This document shows positions 17,510-26,191 of a DNA stretch of 64,000 bases, piece after piece. Below the pieces are notes generated by a model. The model saw nothing but the letters and a program-made list of their open reading frames with translations, had not been told where the DNA came from and made no database searches. How positions within the stretch are numbered: the stretch's first letter is position 1; every line of letters starts with the position of its first letter. The translations under genes were made by a program, and so were the position numbers. Origin of the DNA: Rothia sp. (in: high G+C Gram-positive bacteria) (GTDB taxonomy: Bacteria; Actinomycetota; Actinomycetes; Actinomycetales; Micrococcaceae); NCBI GenBank assembly GCA_030529845.1, contig JAUMWB010000005.1, positions 1 to 64,000 on the forward strand, in the 5' to 3' direction.

Positions 17510-18529
17510 ATGAAGATATTCCACAAGACCTTCGTTACATCAGCAACGCTACTCCTAGCTTTCTTACTATCTGCCTGTGGCGCGGGCACAGGTATCCAGC
17601 ACCACGAATCTAGCTCTGAGAGCACTTCCGTATCTACAGGTATTCATCAGCGCACAGTAACCACTGACCTTGGTGACGTCACCATTCCGACAGAGCCTCA
17701 ACGAATTGTCGTTCTGAACTATGCGCTAACCGGCTATCTTTTCAATCTAGACCTACCCGTTGTCGGTACGACTCCACTTAATGCGGGATCAAGCCAGAAC
17801 TCCTTTTCAGAAAACTGGGCTAACGAGGCACAGGAAGCTGGCACGGTTCTACTACCCTGGGCCAATGAGGGCTTCGATGTGGAAGCTATACTAGCTCTGG
17901 AACCTGACCTCATTATCGCTGGTGGCCTAGGGTTCCCCTCAATGCAGGCTAAACAACAGTACACAGAGCTCACCAAAATTGCCCCCACTGTAGTAGTCAG
18001 CGATCAACTTACCGACTGGAAGTCCCAGCTTGAATTTATCGCTACTGATGTCTTTGACCGTGAAGACATCTATAAAGAGCTGCTTGCCACCTATGACAGG
18101 CGCATCCAAGAAGTCAAAAACAAGATCTCATTCCCTAACGAAGCTGCTGGCTATCTACTTTTCTCCTCAGATATGTCACCCTTTGGTATTCCAGAGGACT
18201 CTCAGCTCCCCCTCTTTTTCCAAGAGTTAGGTGTCTCCCCAGCCCCTATCCAAGCTGAGAATAACTTTGAGCTGTACGGTTCAGCTGGTGACTCCTTCGC
18301 CATTTCGGCTGAACAAGTATCACAGACTTACACTCAGCCCTTGCTATTTGTTGCAGGCTTCAATGCAGAGACTTTTGAACTCGATGATCTGAGAAAAAAC
18401 AGCATCTATGCGTCCCTACCTGCATTCCAAGAAGGCACCGTTGAGAAACTACCTTATTGGTTCTACCGCCCTGATTACGATACCACTATGGACATGCTGG
18501 ACTATATAGAGGAGCACTTCGCCTCATGA
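17510..18529 (+). CDS. Iron-siderophore substrate-binding lipoprotein
   Basis: Periplasmic-binding-like (FecB/TroA) lipoprotein of 339 residues. The signal peptide ends in lipobox LSAC with Cys at residue 23. The conserved core runs from RIVVLNYALTGYLFNLDLPVVG through DVEAILALEPDLIIAGG to the C-terminal lobe. Its FecCD permease partners are encoded divergently. The next gene overlaps by four bases. Confidence 0.9.
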   Translation: MKIFHKTFVTSATLLLAFLLSACGAGTGIQHHESSSESTSVSTGIHQRTVTTDLGDVTIPTEPQRIVVLNYALTGYLFNLDLPVVGTTPLNAGSSQNSFSENWANEAQEAGTVLLPWANEGFDVEAILALEPDLIIAGGLGFPSMQAKQQYTELTKIAPTVVVSDQLTDWKSQLEFIATDVFDREDIYKELLATYDRRIQEVKNKISFPNEAAGYLLFSSDMSPFGIPEDSQLPLFFQELGVSPAPIQAENNFELYGSAGDSFAISAEQVSQTYTQPLLFVAGFNAETFELDDLRKNSIYASLPAFQEGTVEKLPYWFYRPDYDTTMDMLDYIEEHFAS

Positions 18530-20316
18530 CACACCCCCGCGTAGTAAGCCATCCCCTAGTCTTACGTCAGGCTACTGTCCTTAACGTTCAAAGGCCCACC
18601 CCACGTCTGCTCCGCGTCACTCTCGGCGGCCCAGAATTACAAGCTTTTGAGCGCGATGGCCTCAAACTGCCCCCTTTCACTAGCCCAATTTTTGATGATC
18701 ATATCAAGCTGATTTTTTCATCAGACGGCAACACTGAAGCTGTCCTACCTACTCAAAACGAACACGGTATCGACTGGAACTTCTCAGACCAGCTTATTAC
18801 CCGCGATTACACGCCTCGGCGCTTTGATGCCGACCTAGGAGAACTTGACCTAGAGTTTGTTATTCACGAAGGCGGCACCGCTGTAGATTGGGCCCTTAAA
18901 GCTCAGCCAGGTGACTGTCTCTGGTTTGTTGGGCCAAAATCTTCCACTGTGCTTCCCGAAAACCTGACACACATTATCTTTCTGTGTGACGAAACTGGGC
19001 TACCGGCTCTAGCCAGATTCTTAGAGGAGCGCCCTAGCCCCGCTGCCATTACCGCCATTATCTTTATCAGAAACAATGAAGCTCGTATTAGTCTGCCGTT
19101 GAGCTCAGGTGATTCTCTTCGCTGGGTAGTAGGCAACCCAAGCGACCCTCAAATCTGGGAAGAAGCCGCTCGGTCCCTCAACCTCAATAAGGACAATAAC
19201 CCCTATATTTTTGCAGCTGGTGAATCACGAGCACTTCTCCCTCTACGCCGATACCTCAGTAGAGAATTGGGGCTCAATAAGCACCAGCTCAACATCACTG
19301 GTTATTGGCACATTACTGAAGAAACCCAAGAATCAAGTCGCCAGGGCCTTGTCCCTGTCCTGCCCGAAAGTCCACTCCCCTGGTTAGCGGTGAGAGCAGG
19401 CTTGCAACTAGGTCTCCTTCAAGAACTCGCTCACGGTCGCTGGCGCTCACTCACTGATTTAGCAGAACAGCTCGGGGCGGATTTACTCGGTTTGAAAGCC
19501 CTATGCCAAGCCTTAGCTGAACGACAGATTCTCATCTATAAGGACCATCAGGTCCAGCTCGGAGAAGCCGGGCATCTACTCTTCGACGATGACCACCTAG
19601 TTGAGCACTTTCTGGGCTATCACGCTGACCAATTCCTGGCTCTTCTCAACCTGCACCAACAGATCGGTGCAAGCAAACTTACTTCCTGGGAGCAATATAC
19701 AGGTAGCAGCCTAAGAAGGCAGGCTCTATACAATACTGAAGTATATGAAGAATTGGTGGAAAGAGCTGAAGCAATCGAATACGTTGCCAGCAATCTCTTT
19801 ACAGCATCACGGTGGGCTGATAACACGGAGGTTCTCGTGCAGGGGCCGGGGTCTTTAACCGTTGCCAAGCTCTACGAAGCTCAGAAGGTTAAACTTGATG
19901 TTAAGGTCCTTGAAGAAGAACCTGCCTTATCTCTCCTCCGTAAGAAATGGGAGGAAGAGCCTCACAGTCTAAGGGTATCTTTTACTAGTACCTGGGAACC
20001 TGTCCAGGTAGCTATTTCGGCTCTAAGTTCTCATGCTATGACCAATGCCCAGCTAGCAGAACATCTGACTGAAGCAGCAAAATATGTGCAAAAGCTGATT
20101 CTGATTGTCGAGGAGGGAACGGATCAATTGATTCCCCATGCCGCTGAGCATGATCTTCTACGCTATGCCCTTATCGGTCAAGCTCAACGAGGAGAAGAAT
20201 CCATCACTCTCTTAGCTCATAATGCTGGCTTTACAACAGCTGAGCGTAGCCCCTTAGGCTGGGGGCTAGCTGCCTACACTCTAAGTATGGGAGAAGATAA
20301 ATCCAATATAAGTTAG
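18526..20316 (+). CDS. Siderophore-interacting (SIP) reductase fused to a methyltransferase-like domain
   Basis: Residues 1-265 form a SIP-type flavin reductase: FAD-binding RDYTPRRF near residue 91, a NAD(P)-binding half, and the C-terminal AAGESRALLPLRRYL and GYWH hallmarks. Such enzymes reduce ferric siderophores in the cytoplasm. Residues about 285-596 are extra. A winged-helix-like segment (SLTDLAEQLGADLLGLKALC) is followed by a possible Rossmann domain, as in dimeric O-methyltransferases. The SAM-loop position is occupied by QGPGSL near residue 437 instead of the usual acidic GGGxG. Catalysis by that half is doubtful. The start overlaps the binding-protein stop, so the two are coupled. 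Confidence 0.8.
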   Translation: MTHPRVVSHPLVLRQATVLNVQRPTPRLLRVTLGGPELQAFERDGLKLPPFTSPIFDDHIKLIFSSDGNTEAVLPTQNEHGIDWNFSDQLITRDYTPRRFDADLGELDLEFVIHEGGTAVDWALKAQPGDCLWFVGPKSSTVLPENLTHIIFLCDETGLPALARFLEERPSPAAITAIIFIRNNEARISLPLSSGDSLRWVVGNPSDPQIWEEAARSLNLNKDNNPYIFAAGESRALLPLRRYLSRELGLNKHQLNITGYWHITEETQESSRQGLVPVLPESPLPWLAVRAGLQLGLLQELAHGRWRSLTDLAEQLGADLLGLKALCQALAERQILIYKDHQVQLGEAGHLLFDDDHLVEHFLGYHADQFLALLNLHQQIGASKLTSWEQYTGSSLRRQALYNTEVYEELVERAEAIEYVASNLFTASRWADNTEVLVQGPGSLTVAKLYEAQKVKLDVKVLEEEPALSLLRKKWEEEPHSLRVSFTSTWEPVQVAISALSSHAMTNAQLAEHLTEAAKYVQKLILIVEEGTDQLIPHAAEHDLLRYALIGQAQRGEESITLLAHNAGFTTAERSPLGWGLAAYTLSMGEDKSNIS

Positions 20317-20379
20317 TGAGTGAGACTCATTGGAGGGGAAGGGCTTGGGTCAGATTAACACCTTGATAGGCTTATACTC

Positions 20380-21084
20380 GTGACCCACGCACTTTCTTAC
20401 ACTCCAGAAGCCGACCCGGGCGTCCGAACCCTCCCGGCGGACGCGAGCAGCGCGGCCCGCCCCTACCCCGGCACCTTCATCGCCTTTGAAGGCGGGGACG
20501 GCTCGGGCAAGACCACCCAGATTAAACTCCTGGCCGACGCGCTAACCCAGCGCGGCTACTCGGTGCTGGTCACCCGCGAACCCGGCGGAACCGACATCGG
20601 TGAGAAACTCCGCGCCCTGGTTCTTGAGCACGGCAACGGCGAGATTGACCCGCACACCGAGGCCCTGATTTTTGCTGCCTCCCGCGCGGCCCACGCCCAC
20701 CAGAAGATTCGCCCCGCCCTTGAAGCCGGGCAGGTGGTACTCTGTGACCGCTACATCGACTCATCAGCCGCCTACCAGGGGGCCGGGCGGGGCCTGGGCA
20801 TCGACACAGTAGTCAGCCTCAGCCGCTGGGCTACCTCTAACCTGCTTCCCGACACCACCATTCTGCTCGATGTACCCCTGGCCGAAGGACGCTCCCGCGC
20901 AGGTGCCCGGGGAGCTGCCGACCGCATGGAATCAGCGGACGACACCTTCCATCGCACCCTGCACGCCACCTTCCAGCAGCTAGCCGAGGCCAACCCCGAG
21001 CGGTACGCCCGCATCGACGGGGCCCGCCCCATTGAGGACGTCCACACCGACGTGCTGGCAGCGGCCCTGAGGAGTATCGCATGA
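20380..21084 (+). CDS. tmk: Thymidylate kinase
   Basis: Phosphorylates dTMP to dTDP. Walker A is FEGGDGSGKTT near residue 37, followed by VTREPGGT and the DRYIDSSAAYQG substrate segment. A LID-like region AEGRSRAGARG follows. About 30 residues precede the fold and include GC-rich low-complexity sequence (the DNA holds GGCGTCC and GGACGC motifs). Start GTG at 20380. Its end overlaps holB by four bases. Confidence 0.94.
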   Translation: MTHALSYTPEADPGVRTLPADASSAARPYPGTFIAFEGGDGSGKTTQIKLLADALTQRGYSVLVTREPGGTDIGEKLRALVLEHGNGEIDPHTEALIFAASRAAHAHQKIRPALEAGQVVLCDRYIDSSAAYQGAGRGLGIDTVVSLSRWATSNLLPDTTILLDVPLAEGRSRAGARGAADRMESADDTFHRTLHATFQQLAEANPERYARIDGARPIEDVHTDVLAAALRSIA

Positions 21085-22238
21085 GCGTCTTTGATACCCT
21101 CACCGGCCAGCTCGACGTGCGCGCCCAGCTCACCCGCGCCGCGGCCGAAGAGAAACCAACCCACGCCTGGCTCTTCACCGGCCCGCCCGGGGCAGGGCGC
21201 TCCGACGCTGCCCTAGCCTTCGCCGCTGCCCTGCTCTGCGACCAGCCCGACCCGGCCGCCCGGGGCTGCGGACACTGCCGCTCCTGCACCACGGTGCTCA
21301 ATGGCTCCCACGCAGACTTCCTGCACTTCGCCACCGAAAAAACCACCATCACCATCGACGAAGCCCGTGACTTCGTGGTCAAGGCCCAGGACCGCCCGGC
21401 GGTCGGGCGCTGGCGCGTCATGCTCATTGAGGACGCCGACCGCATGCCCGAGCGCACCTCCAACGTGCTGCTCAAAGCCATCGAGGAGCCCCCGCCCTAC
21501 ACCATCTGGCTGCTCACCGCTCCCTCGCCCGCCGACGTCCTGGTCACCATTCGCTCCCGCTGCCGCCCGGTCAAGCTACGCCTGCCCTCAGTGGCGGACG
21601 TCGCCGCCCGGCTTCTTGCCGACGCGCAGGCCCGCGGGGAGAACCTAGAACCCCAGCAGGCAGATTTCGTCGCCCGCCTAGCCCAGGGCAACCTGGAGGT
21701 CGCCCACAAGCTAGCCACCGACACCGAAGCCCGCAAACGCCGCAGCACCGTGGTGCAGATGCCCATTACCCTGCGCTCCATCGCCGCCGCCATGGAAGCA
21801 GCCGACGACCTCATCACCATCGCCGAAGCAGAAGCCGAAGCCGACGCTGAGGCCCGCAATGAGGCGGAACGCTCCGCCCTGCTCACCGCCCTGGGCTACG
21901 AGGACGGCGAAAAGCTCTCCCCCACCCACCGCGCCCAGGTACGCCAACTTGAAGAAGACCAGAAGCGCCGCGCCAAGCGCATCCAGACCGACACCCTCGA
22001 CCGGTTTCTAGCCGACATTCAAACCGTCTTCCGCGATGTGCTGACCGTGCAGCTCTCCACCGGGGCAGAAATTATCAACGCCCACCTGGCCGACAATATC
22101 TACGCCTACGCCGAGCGCACCGCTCCAGAGCGCACCCTGGCCCATCTGGACACGGTAGCCATTACCCGCCGCCGCATCCGCACTAACGCTGGGGCACGTC
22201 TGGCTTTTGAGGCCATGATGACCAGCTTCATCGCCTAG
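21081..22238 (+). CDS. holB: DNA polymerase III subunit delta'
   Basis: Clamp-loader delta' subunit of the AAA+ family. The P-loop position reads GPPGAGRSDA, with the degenerate arginine usual for delta'. Zinc-binding cysteines occur in CGHCRSC with one upstream at RGC. The SRC motif is in TIRSRCRPV and sensor-like VLLKAIEEPP is present. The C-terminal 130 residues are helical and acidic. Co-transcribed with tmk, as in many actinobacteria. 385 residues. Confidence 0.93.
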   Translation: MSVFDTLTGQLDVRAQLTRAAAEEKPTHAWLFTGPPGAGRSDAALAFAAALLCDQPDPAARGCGHCRSCTTVLNGSHADFLHFATEKTTITIDEARDFVVKAQDRPAVGRWRVMLIEDADRMPERTSNVLLKAIEEPPPYTIWLLTAPSPADVLVTIRSRCRPVKLRLPSVADVAARLLADAQARGENLEPQQADFVARLAQGNLEVAHKLATDTEARKRRSTVVQMPITLRSIAAAMEAADDLITIAEAEAEADAEARNEAERSALLTALGYEDGEKLSPTHRAQVRQLEEDQKRRAKRIQTDTLDRFLADIQTVFRDVLTVQLSTGAEIINAHLADNIYAYAERTAPERTLAHLDTVAITRRRIRTNAGARLAFEAMMTSFIA

Positions 22239-22274
22239 CCCCCCCCTGCCCTTCCTCTGTCAGAAAGCACCCCC

Positions 22275-22940
22275 ATGGCCCAGTCCGCTCCCCGTCCGCT
22301 CGCCCACCTAGGGCCACTACAGCAGCTACGCGCAGGCAAGCTTGCCCTGCGCCTGCCCCTGCTTGTGGTGGGGCTGGTGGGGTTCGGGGCCTCCTGTGCC
22401 CTGCTCATCAAGGCAGGTCTGGGTACCCTGGGCTGGGACGTGCTCACCCTGGGCCTGATGGAAATCACCGGGCTCAGCTACGGGGTGCTGACCATTGCTA
22501 CCTCCTTTGTAGTGCTGCTCTTCTGGCTGCCCCTCAAGGAAATGCCGGGCCTCGGCACCCTGGCCAACGCGGTTTTGGTGGGACTCTCAGCTGATATAGC
22601 TATGGATTTGATTCCTGACCCCGCCTGGGTTCTCGCTCAGTGGGTCTATCTGGTGGTGGGCATTCTAGCCTTTTCCTTTTTTGACGCCCTCTACCTGGGG
22701 GCTCAGTTCGGCTCCGGTCCGCGCGACGGTCTCATGACCGGGCTGGTAAGAGTTACCGGACGGCCCGTCTGGCTAGTGCGCACCGTGCTTGAGGTGACCG
22801 TGGTGGCAGCCGGTATCGCCATGGGCGGCCACTTTGGTGTGGGTACCCTGCTTATCGCCTTTACCGTGGGTCCCCTCATCGGCTGGTTCCTGCCCTACGT
22901 GACGGTGCCGCTCACCCCGCGTCCGCGCCCGGTTTCGTAG
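22275..22940 (+). CDS. YczE/YitT-like membrane protein
   Basis: Integral membrane protein of 221 residues with about five helices. The family landmarks are the LIKAGLGTLGWDVL segment at the first helix end and GSGPRDGLM between helices. It belongs to the YczE/YyaS group. Function is unknown to me beyond membrane location. It lies 36 bases after holB and is followed by a bidirectional terminator. Confidence 0.78.
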   Translation: MAQSAPRPLAHLGPLQQLRAGKLALRLPLLVVGLVGFGASCALLIKAGLGTLGWDVLTLGLMEITGLSYGVLTIATSFVVLLFWLPLKEMPGLGTLANAVLVGLSADIAMDLIPDPAWVLAQWVYLVVGILAFSFFDALYLGAQFGSGPRDGLMTGLVRVTGRPVWLVRTVLEVTVVAAGIAMGGHFGVGTLLIAFTVGPLIGWFLPYVTVPLTPRPRPVS

Positions 22941-23000
22941 TTCGCCGCCCCATACACAGCCAACGGCCGGCAGCCCACTGCCTGCAAGGGGACCGCAAAA

Positions 23001-23036
23001 CCAAAAAGGGACCGCATACTATGCGGTCCCTTTTTG
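23001..23036. terminator. Bidirectional terminator
   Basis: 17-bp perfect stem (CCAAAAAGGGACCGCAT and complement) with a two-base loop, between the convergent YczE-like gene and the DUF711 gene. A weaker outer pairing (GGGGACC/GGTCCCC) encloses it. Confidence 0.85.
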
Positions 23037-23062
23037 GAAATCTGGTCCCCTTGCGGAGGGGA

Positions 23063-24427
23063 TTAGTTGCGGAAGCCGTGTACCGGAGAAGGAATACGAC
23101 CGCCACGGGCAACAAAGACCTCAGCCGACTCGGGGTGGGCAGGCATGACAGGGGCGCGGCCCAGCAGGCCACCGAACTCCACCATCTCGCCAATCTCTAG
23201 CCCGATCGCCGGGATAACGCGCACCGCGGTGGTCTTGTGGTTCATGACGCCGATGGCAGCTTCATCGGCAATCATGGCCGAAATCGTGGCGGCAGAAGTA
23301 TCGCCGGGAATCGCCACCATGTCCAGGCCCACGGAACAAATCGCGGTCATGGCTTCGAGCTTATCCAGGGTAATCTTGCCGGCAGCAGCGGCCTCAATCA
23401 TGCCGATATCCTCAGAAATCGGAATGAAGGAACCCGACAGGCCACCCACATGCGAGCAGGCCATGAGCCCACCCTTCTTCACCGCGTCATTGAGCAGGGC
23501 CAGGGCAGCAACAGTGCCGTGAGTACCCACCGATTCCAGGCCCATCTCTTCGAGCACGTGGGCTACCGAGTCACCCACCTCGGCGGTGGGGGCCAGGGAA
23601 AGATCGACAATGCCGAACTCCACGCCCAGGCGCTCAGCGGCCAGGGTGCCCACCAGCTGGCCCATGCGGGTAATCTTGAAGGCCGCCTTCTTAATGGCCT
23701 CAGCACAGTCATCGAAGGACGCCCCGCGCACCTTCTCCAGGGCCCGCTTGACCACGCCGGGGCCAGAGACGCCCACCGAGATAACGGTATCGGCCTCCTG
23801 CACCCCGTGGAAGGCACCTGCCATGAAGGGGTTATCAGAAACAGCGTTGGCAAAGACCACCAGCTTGGAGCAACCAAAGCCGTGGGCCTCAGCAGAGCCC
23901 TCAGCGGTCTCGCGAATGACCTCACCCATGGTGCGCACAGCGGTCATATTGATGCCAGCACGGGAGGAGCCGATGTTCACCGAAGCACAGACCACGTCGG
24001 TTTCGTTGAGGGCACGCGGGATAGAGCGCATGAGCTTCTCATCGGCCGGGGTAGCACCCTTGTCAACCAGGGCGGTAAAGCCACCGATGAAGTTAACGCC
24101 CACGGCCTTGGCAGCCGCGTCCAGGGTCTTGGCGAACTCGACGTAGTCCTCGTCGTTTGAGGCACCTGCCACCAGGGCAATCGGGGTCACCGAGATGCGC
24201 TTATTGATGATGGGGATACCGAGCTCAGCCTCAATGCCCTCAGCCACCTCGACCAGGCGGGCTGCCCGGGAGGTAATTTTGTCGTAAATCTTCTGGCGGG
24301 CTACCGCACCGTCAGAGTCGGCACAGTCCAGCAGAGAGATGCCCATGGTAACCGTGCGGATATCAAGCTTGTCTTCATTGATCATCTGCAAGGTCTCAAG
24401 GATGTTACCGGAACGGTCACTAAACAT
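23063..24427 (-). CDS. PFL family protein (DUF711/UPF0210)
   Basis: 454-residue cytoplasmic protein of the DUF711 family, distantly related to pyruvate formate-lyase folds. Characteristic stretches include [17 protein letters not shown] and [15 protein letters not shown]. The family is almost always encoded directly after an ACT-domain protein, as here (12-base gap). No enzymatic activity is established that I can name. GTG and ATG choices upstream are limited, and ATG at 24427 follows the ACT stop. Confidence 0.92.
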   Translation of the reverse strand: MFSDRSGNILETLQMINEDKLDIRTVTMGISLLDCADSDGAVARQKIYDKITSRAARLVEVAEGIEAELGIPIINKRISVTPIALVAGASNDEDYVEFAKTLDAAAKAVGVNFIGGFTALVDKGATPADEKLMRSIPRALNETDVVCASVNIGSSRAGINMTAVRTMGEVIRETAEGSAEAHGFGCSKLVVFANAVSDNPFMAGAFHGVQEADTVISVGVSGPGVVKRALEKVRGASFDDCAEAIKKAAFKITRMGQLVGTLAAERLGVEFGIVDLSLAPTAEVGDSVAHVLEEMGLESVGTHGTVAALALLNDAVKKGGLMACSHVGGLSGSFIPISEDIGMIEAAAAGKITLDKLEAMTAICSVGLDMVAIPGDTSAATISAMIADEAAIGVMNHKTTAVRVIPAIGLEIGEMVEFGGLLGRAPVMPAHPESAEVFVARGGRIPSPVHGFRN

Positions 24428-24439
24428 AGTCGGTAACTC

Positions 24440-24709
24440 CTAGAGGGTGTGCATGGCCTGGAAGATGGCGTCAGACTGAATACGAATCTGCACGCGCTGC
24501 TCTTCTTCAACCGGCTTCATAGCCTCTTGCAGGTCAGTAATCGACTGGGCAGAATCGTCGAAGCTGCCCTGCAAAATCATGGTGAAGTAGCCCTGCATGA
24601 GGGTCTGGGAGACGTTTTCGATGTTGACCTTGCGCTCGGCGAGCTTAGCGGTCACACCGGCAATAATACCTTCGTGGTCAAGGCCGGTGACGGTCAGAAT
24701 AATTTTCAC
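24440..24709 (-). CDS. ACT domain protein (UPF0237)
   Basis: 89-residue single ACT domain beginning MKIILTVTGLDHEGIIAGV, with the ligand-loop glycine and conserved NVSQTLMQGYFTM. ACT domains usually bind amino acids. Constant pairing with the DUF711 gene suggests it regulates or docks to that protein. Confidence 0.92.
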   Translation of the reverse strand: MKIILTVTGLDHEGIIAGVTAKLAERKVNIENVSQTLMQGYFTMILQGSFDDSAQSITDLQEAMKPVEEEQRVQIRIQSDAIFQAMHTL

Positions 24710-24733
24710 GAGGTTTCCTTGTGGGGACTTGTA

Positions 24734-24763
24734 GCCCCGCTCCCCAGGGGTGTGGAGCGGGGC
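24734..24763. terminator. GC-rich hairpin between manA and the ACT gene
   Basis: Arms GCCCCGCTCC and GGAGCGGGGC. The T-rich tail (CTTTTTC) is on the plus strand, whereas manA and the ACT gene run minus. As a manA terminator it is therefore weak; it may instead stop antisense transcription. A GCGGACGCC motif (minus strand) lies just beyond at 24839. Confidence 0.45.
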
Positions 24764-24852
24764 GGGCTTTTTCGTCCCTTCTACTTTACCCAGTTCTTAC
24801 CCCAACCGTGGCCTAGGCAACAGATAAAGCCGCGCGGCGGCGTCCGCCTGTC

Positions 24853-26052
24853 TTAGCGCTGAGCTGCGATGTAGAGTTCACCGGCGCCGGTGACGGTCAC
24901 CTCGGTAGGTTCACCCACGTACATGACCGACTGGGTTCCGGTCAGGGTGAAGGTCCTAACCTCGTCACTGACCACCACGGTGCCACCCGCGCACAGGGCG
25001 GTGGCTACACCGGCCAGGGGCAGGGTAATAGTTTCGCCGTCTTCAACGACCAGGTGGGTGACCGATAGACGCTCGTCCCACATGGAGTACTCGGCGGCCT
25101 TGTCGCTGGTGGGGGTAGGACGCTGGATGACGGGAGCGTCCTGCCCCTCACCCAGGATCTTGATGAGTTCTTCCTCGTCGATGTGCTTAGGGGTCAGGCC
25201 CGCGCGCATAACGTTATCGGAGGGGTTCATCAGCTCAATGGCGGTACCCGAAACATAGGCGTGCACCTGACCATCGGGGGTATAGGCAGAATCACCGGGT
25301 GCCAGGTAGACCAGGTTCATGACCAGGGCCACCAGCAGGCCACGGTCACCGGGGTACTTGCTGTCAATCAGGGTGACCAGCTCGGCAACACCGGCGGCGG
25401 TTGACTCGTTACCGGGAACTTCACCATTCTTGGCAACCCAGGAACGCGCGGACGCAACGGTCTGCTCTACAGCCGCGGCGGCGGCGTCCTGCGGCATACG
25501 GATAATGACGGTGAGTAGCTCCTTGGCGGTCTTGGCCGCCCCGAGGGCACCGGTCAGCCAAGGCAGGGAGAAGTGCTCGGCGATAGCGCGTAGCTCTGAA
25601 AACTCCCGCACGCCGGTCAGGATGCGCATGGGCGACAGGGCAATGACGGTTTCAGGCTTGGAGAAGCGGTCCTTGTAGTTACGCGCTGGGTCGTCAAGGG
25701 CGATGCCGCGGGCGTTTTCGTCGTCAAAACCGGCCTGGGCCTGCTCGTCGGTAGGGTGCACCTGAATCGACAGGGGAGATTCAATCGCCAGAATCTTAAA
25801 GAGGAAGGGGAAGGTATCGCTGGTGCGCTGCGGGTTGAGGAAGCGGGAAGGCTGCTCGCCCACCAGGGCATCGAGCGGGAAGGCGCCGCCGTCCACGTGA
25901 GCTACGGAGGGAGCGGACGAGTGCGCACCCACCCACAGCTCAGCCTCCGGCTGCTCGGTGGGGGCGGGGACGCCGCGCATAAGGGCCAGTGTCTCGTAGG
26001 AGCCCCAGGCGTAGTTCTGAATCGGATTATCTAAAGAAAAAAGTTCACCCAT
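24853..26052 (-). CDS. manA: Mannose-6-phosphate isomerase, class I
   Basis: Cupin zinc enzyme interconverting fructose-6-P and mannose-6-P. The N terminus reads IQNYAWGSYETLA, and SIQVHPTD carries zinc ligands. PDGQVHAYVSGTAIELMNPSDNVMRAGLT is the class signature near residue 270. The frame opens at 26064; ATG 26052 is preferred because the conserved sequence starts at once. Divergent from the phosphomannomutase gene, so mannose activation is clustered. Length 399. Confidence 0.94.
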   Translation of the reverse strand: MGELFSLDNPIQNYAWGSYETLALMRGVPAPTEQPEAELWVGAHSSAPSVAHVDGGAFPLDALVGEQPSRFLNPQRTSDTFPFLFKILAIESPLSIQVHPTDEQAQAGFDDENARGIALDDPARNYKDRFSKPETVIALSPMRILTGVREFSELRAIAEHFSLPWLTGALGAAKTAKELLTVIIRMPQDAAAAAVEQTVASARSWVAKNGEVPGNESTAAGVAELVTLIDSKYPGDRGLLVALVMNLVYLAPGDSAYTPDGQVHAYVSGTAIELMNPSDNVMRAGLTPKHIDEEELIKILGEGQDAPVIQRPTPTSDKAAEYSMWDERLSVTHLVVEDGETITLPLAGVATALCAGGTVVVSDEVRTFTLTGTQSVMYVGEPTEVTVTGAGELYIAAQR

Positions 26053-26191
26053 AGGCACCATCAAACCATGCTCCAGCCCCGCCTCGGGCCAGTTTATGGC
26101 CCAGAAAGCTGGTGTTTATCGCCATAAATCACACAGGAAACCCACCTGGGTACTGTCTAAACAGGTCACGGGGCAATTAGACTTACCTTTC

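Noticed and set aside
23237-24160. 307-codon frame antisense to the DUF711 gene
   Set aside because: Histidine- and glycine-rich shadow with no recognisable domain; the minus-strand gene and its ACT partner are well supported.
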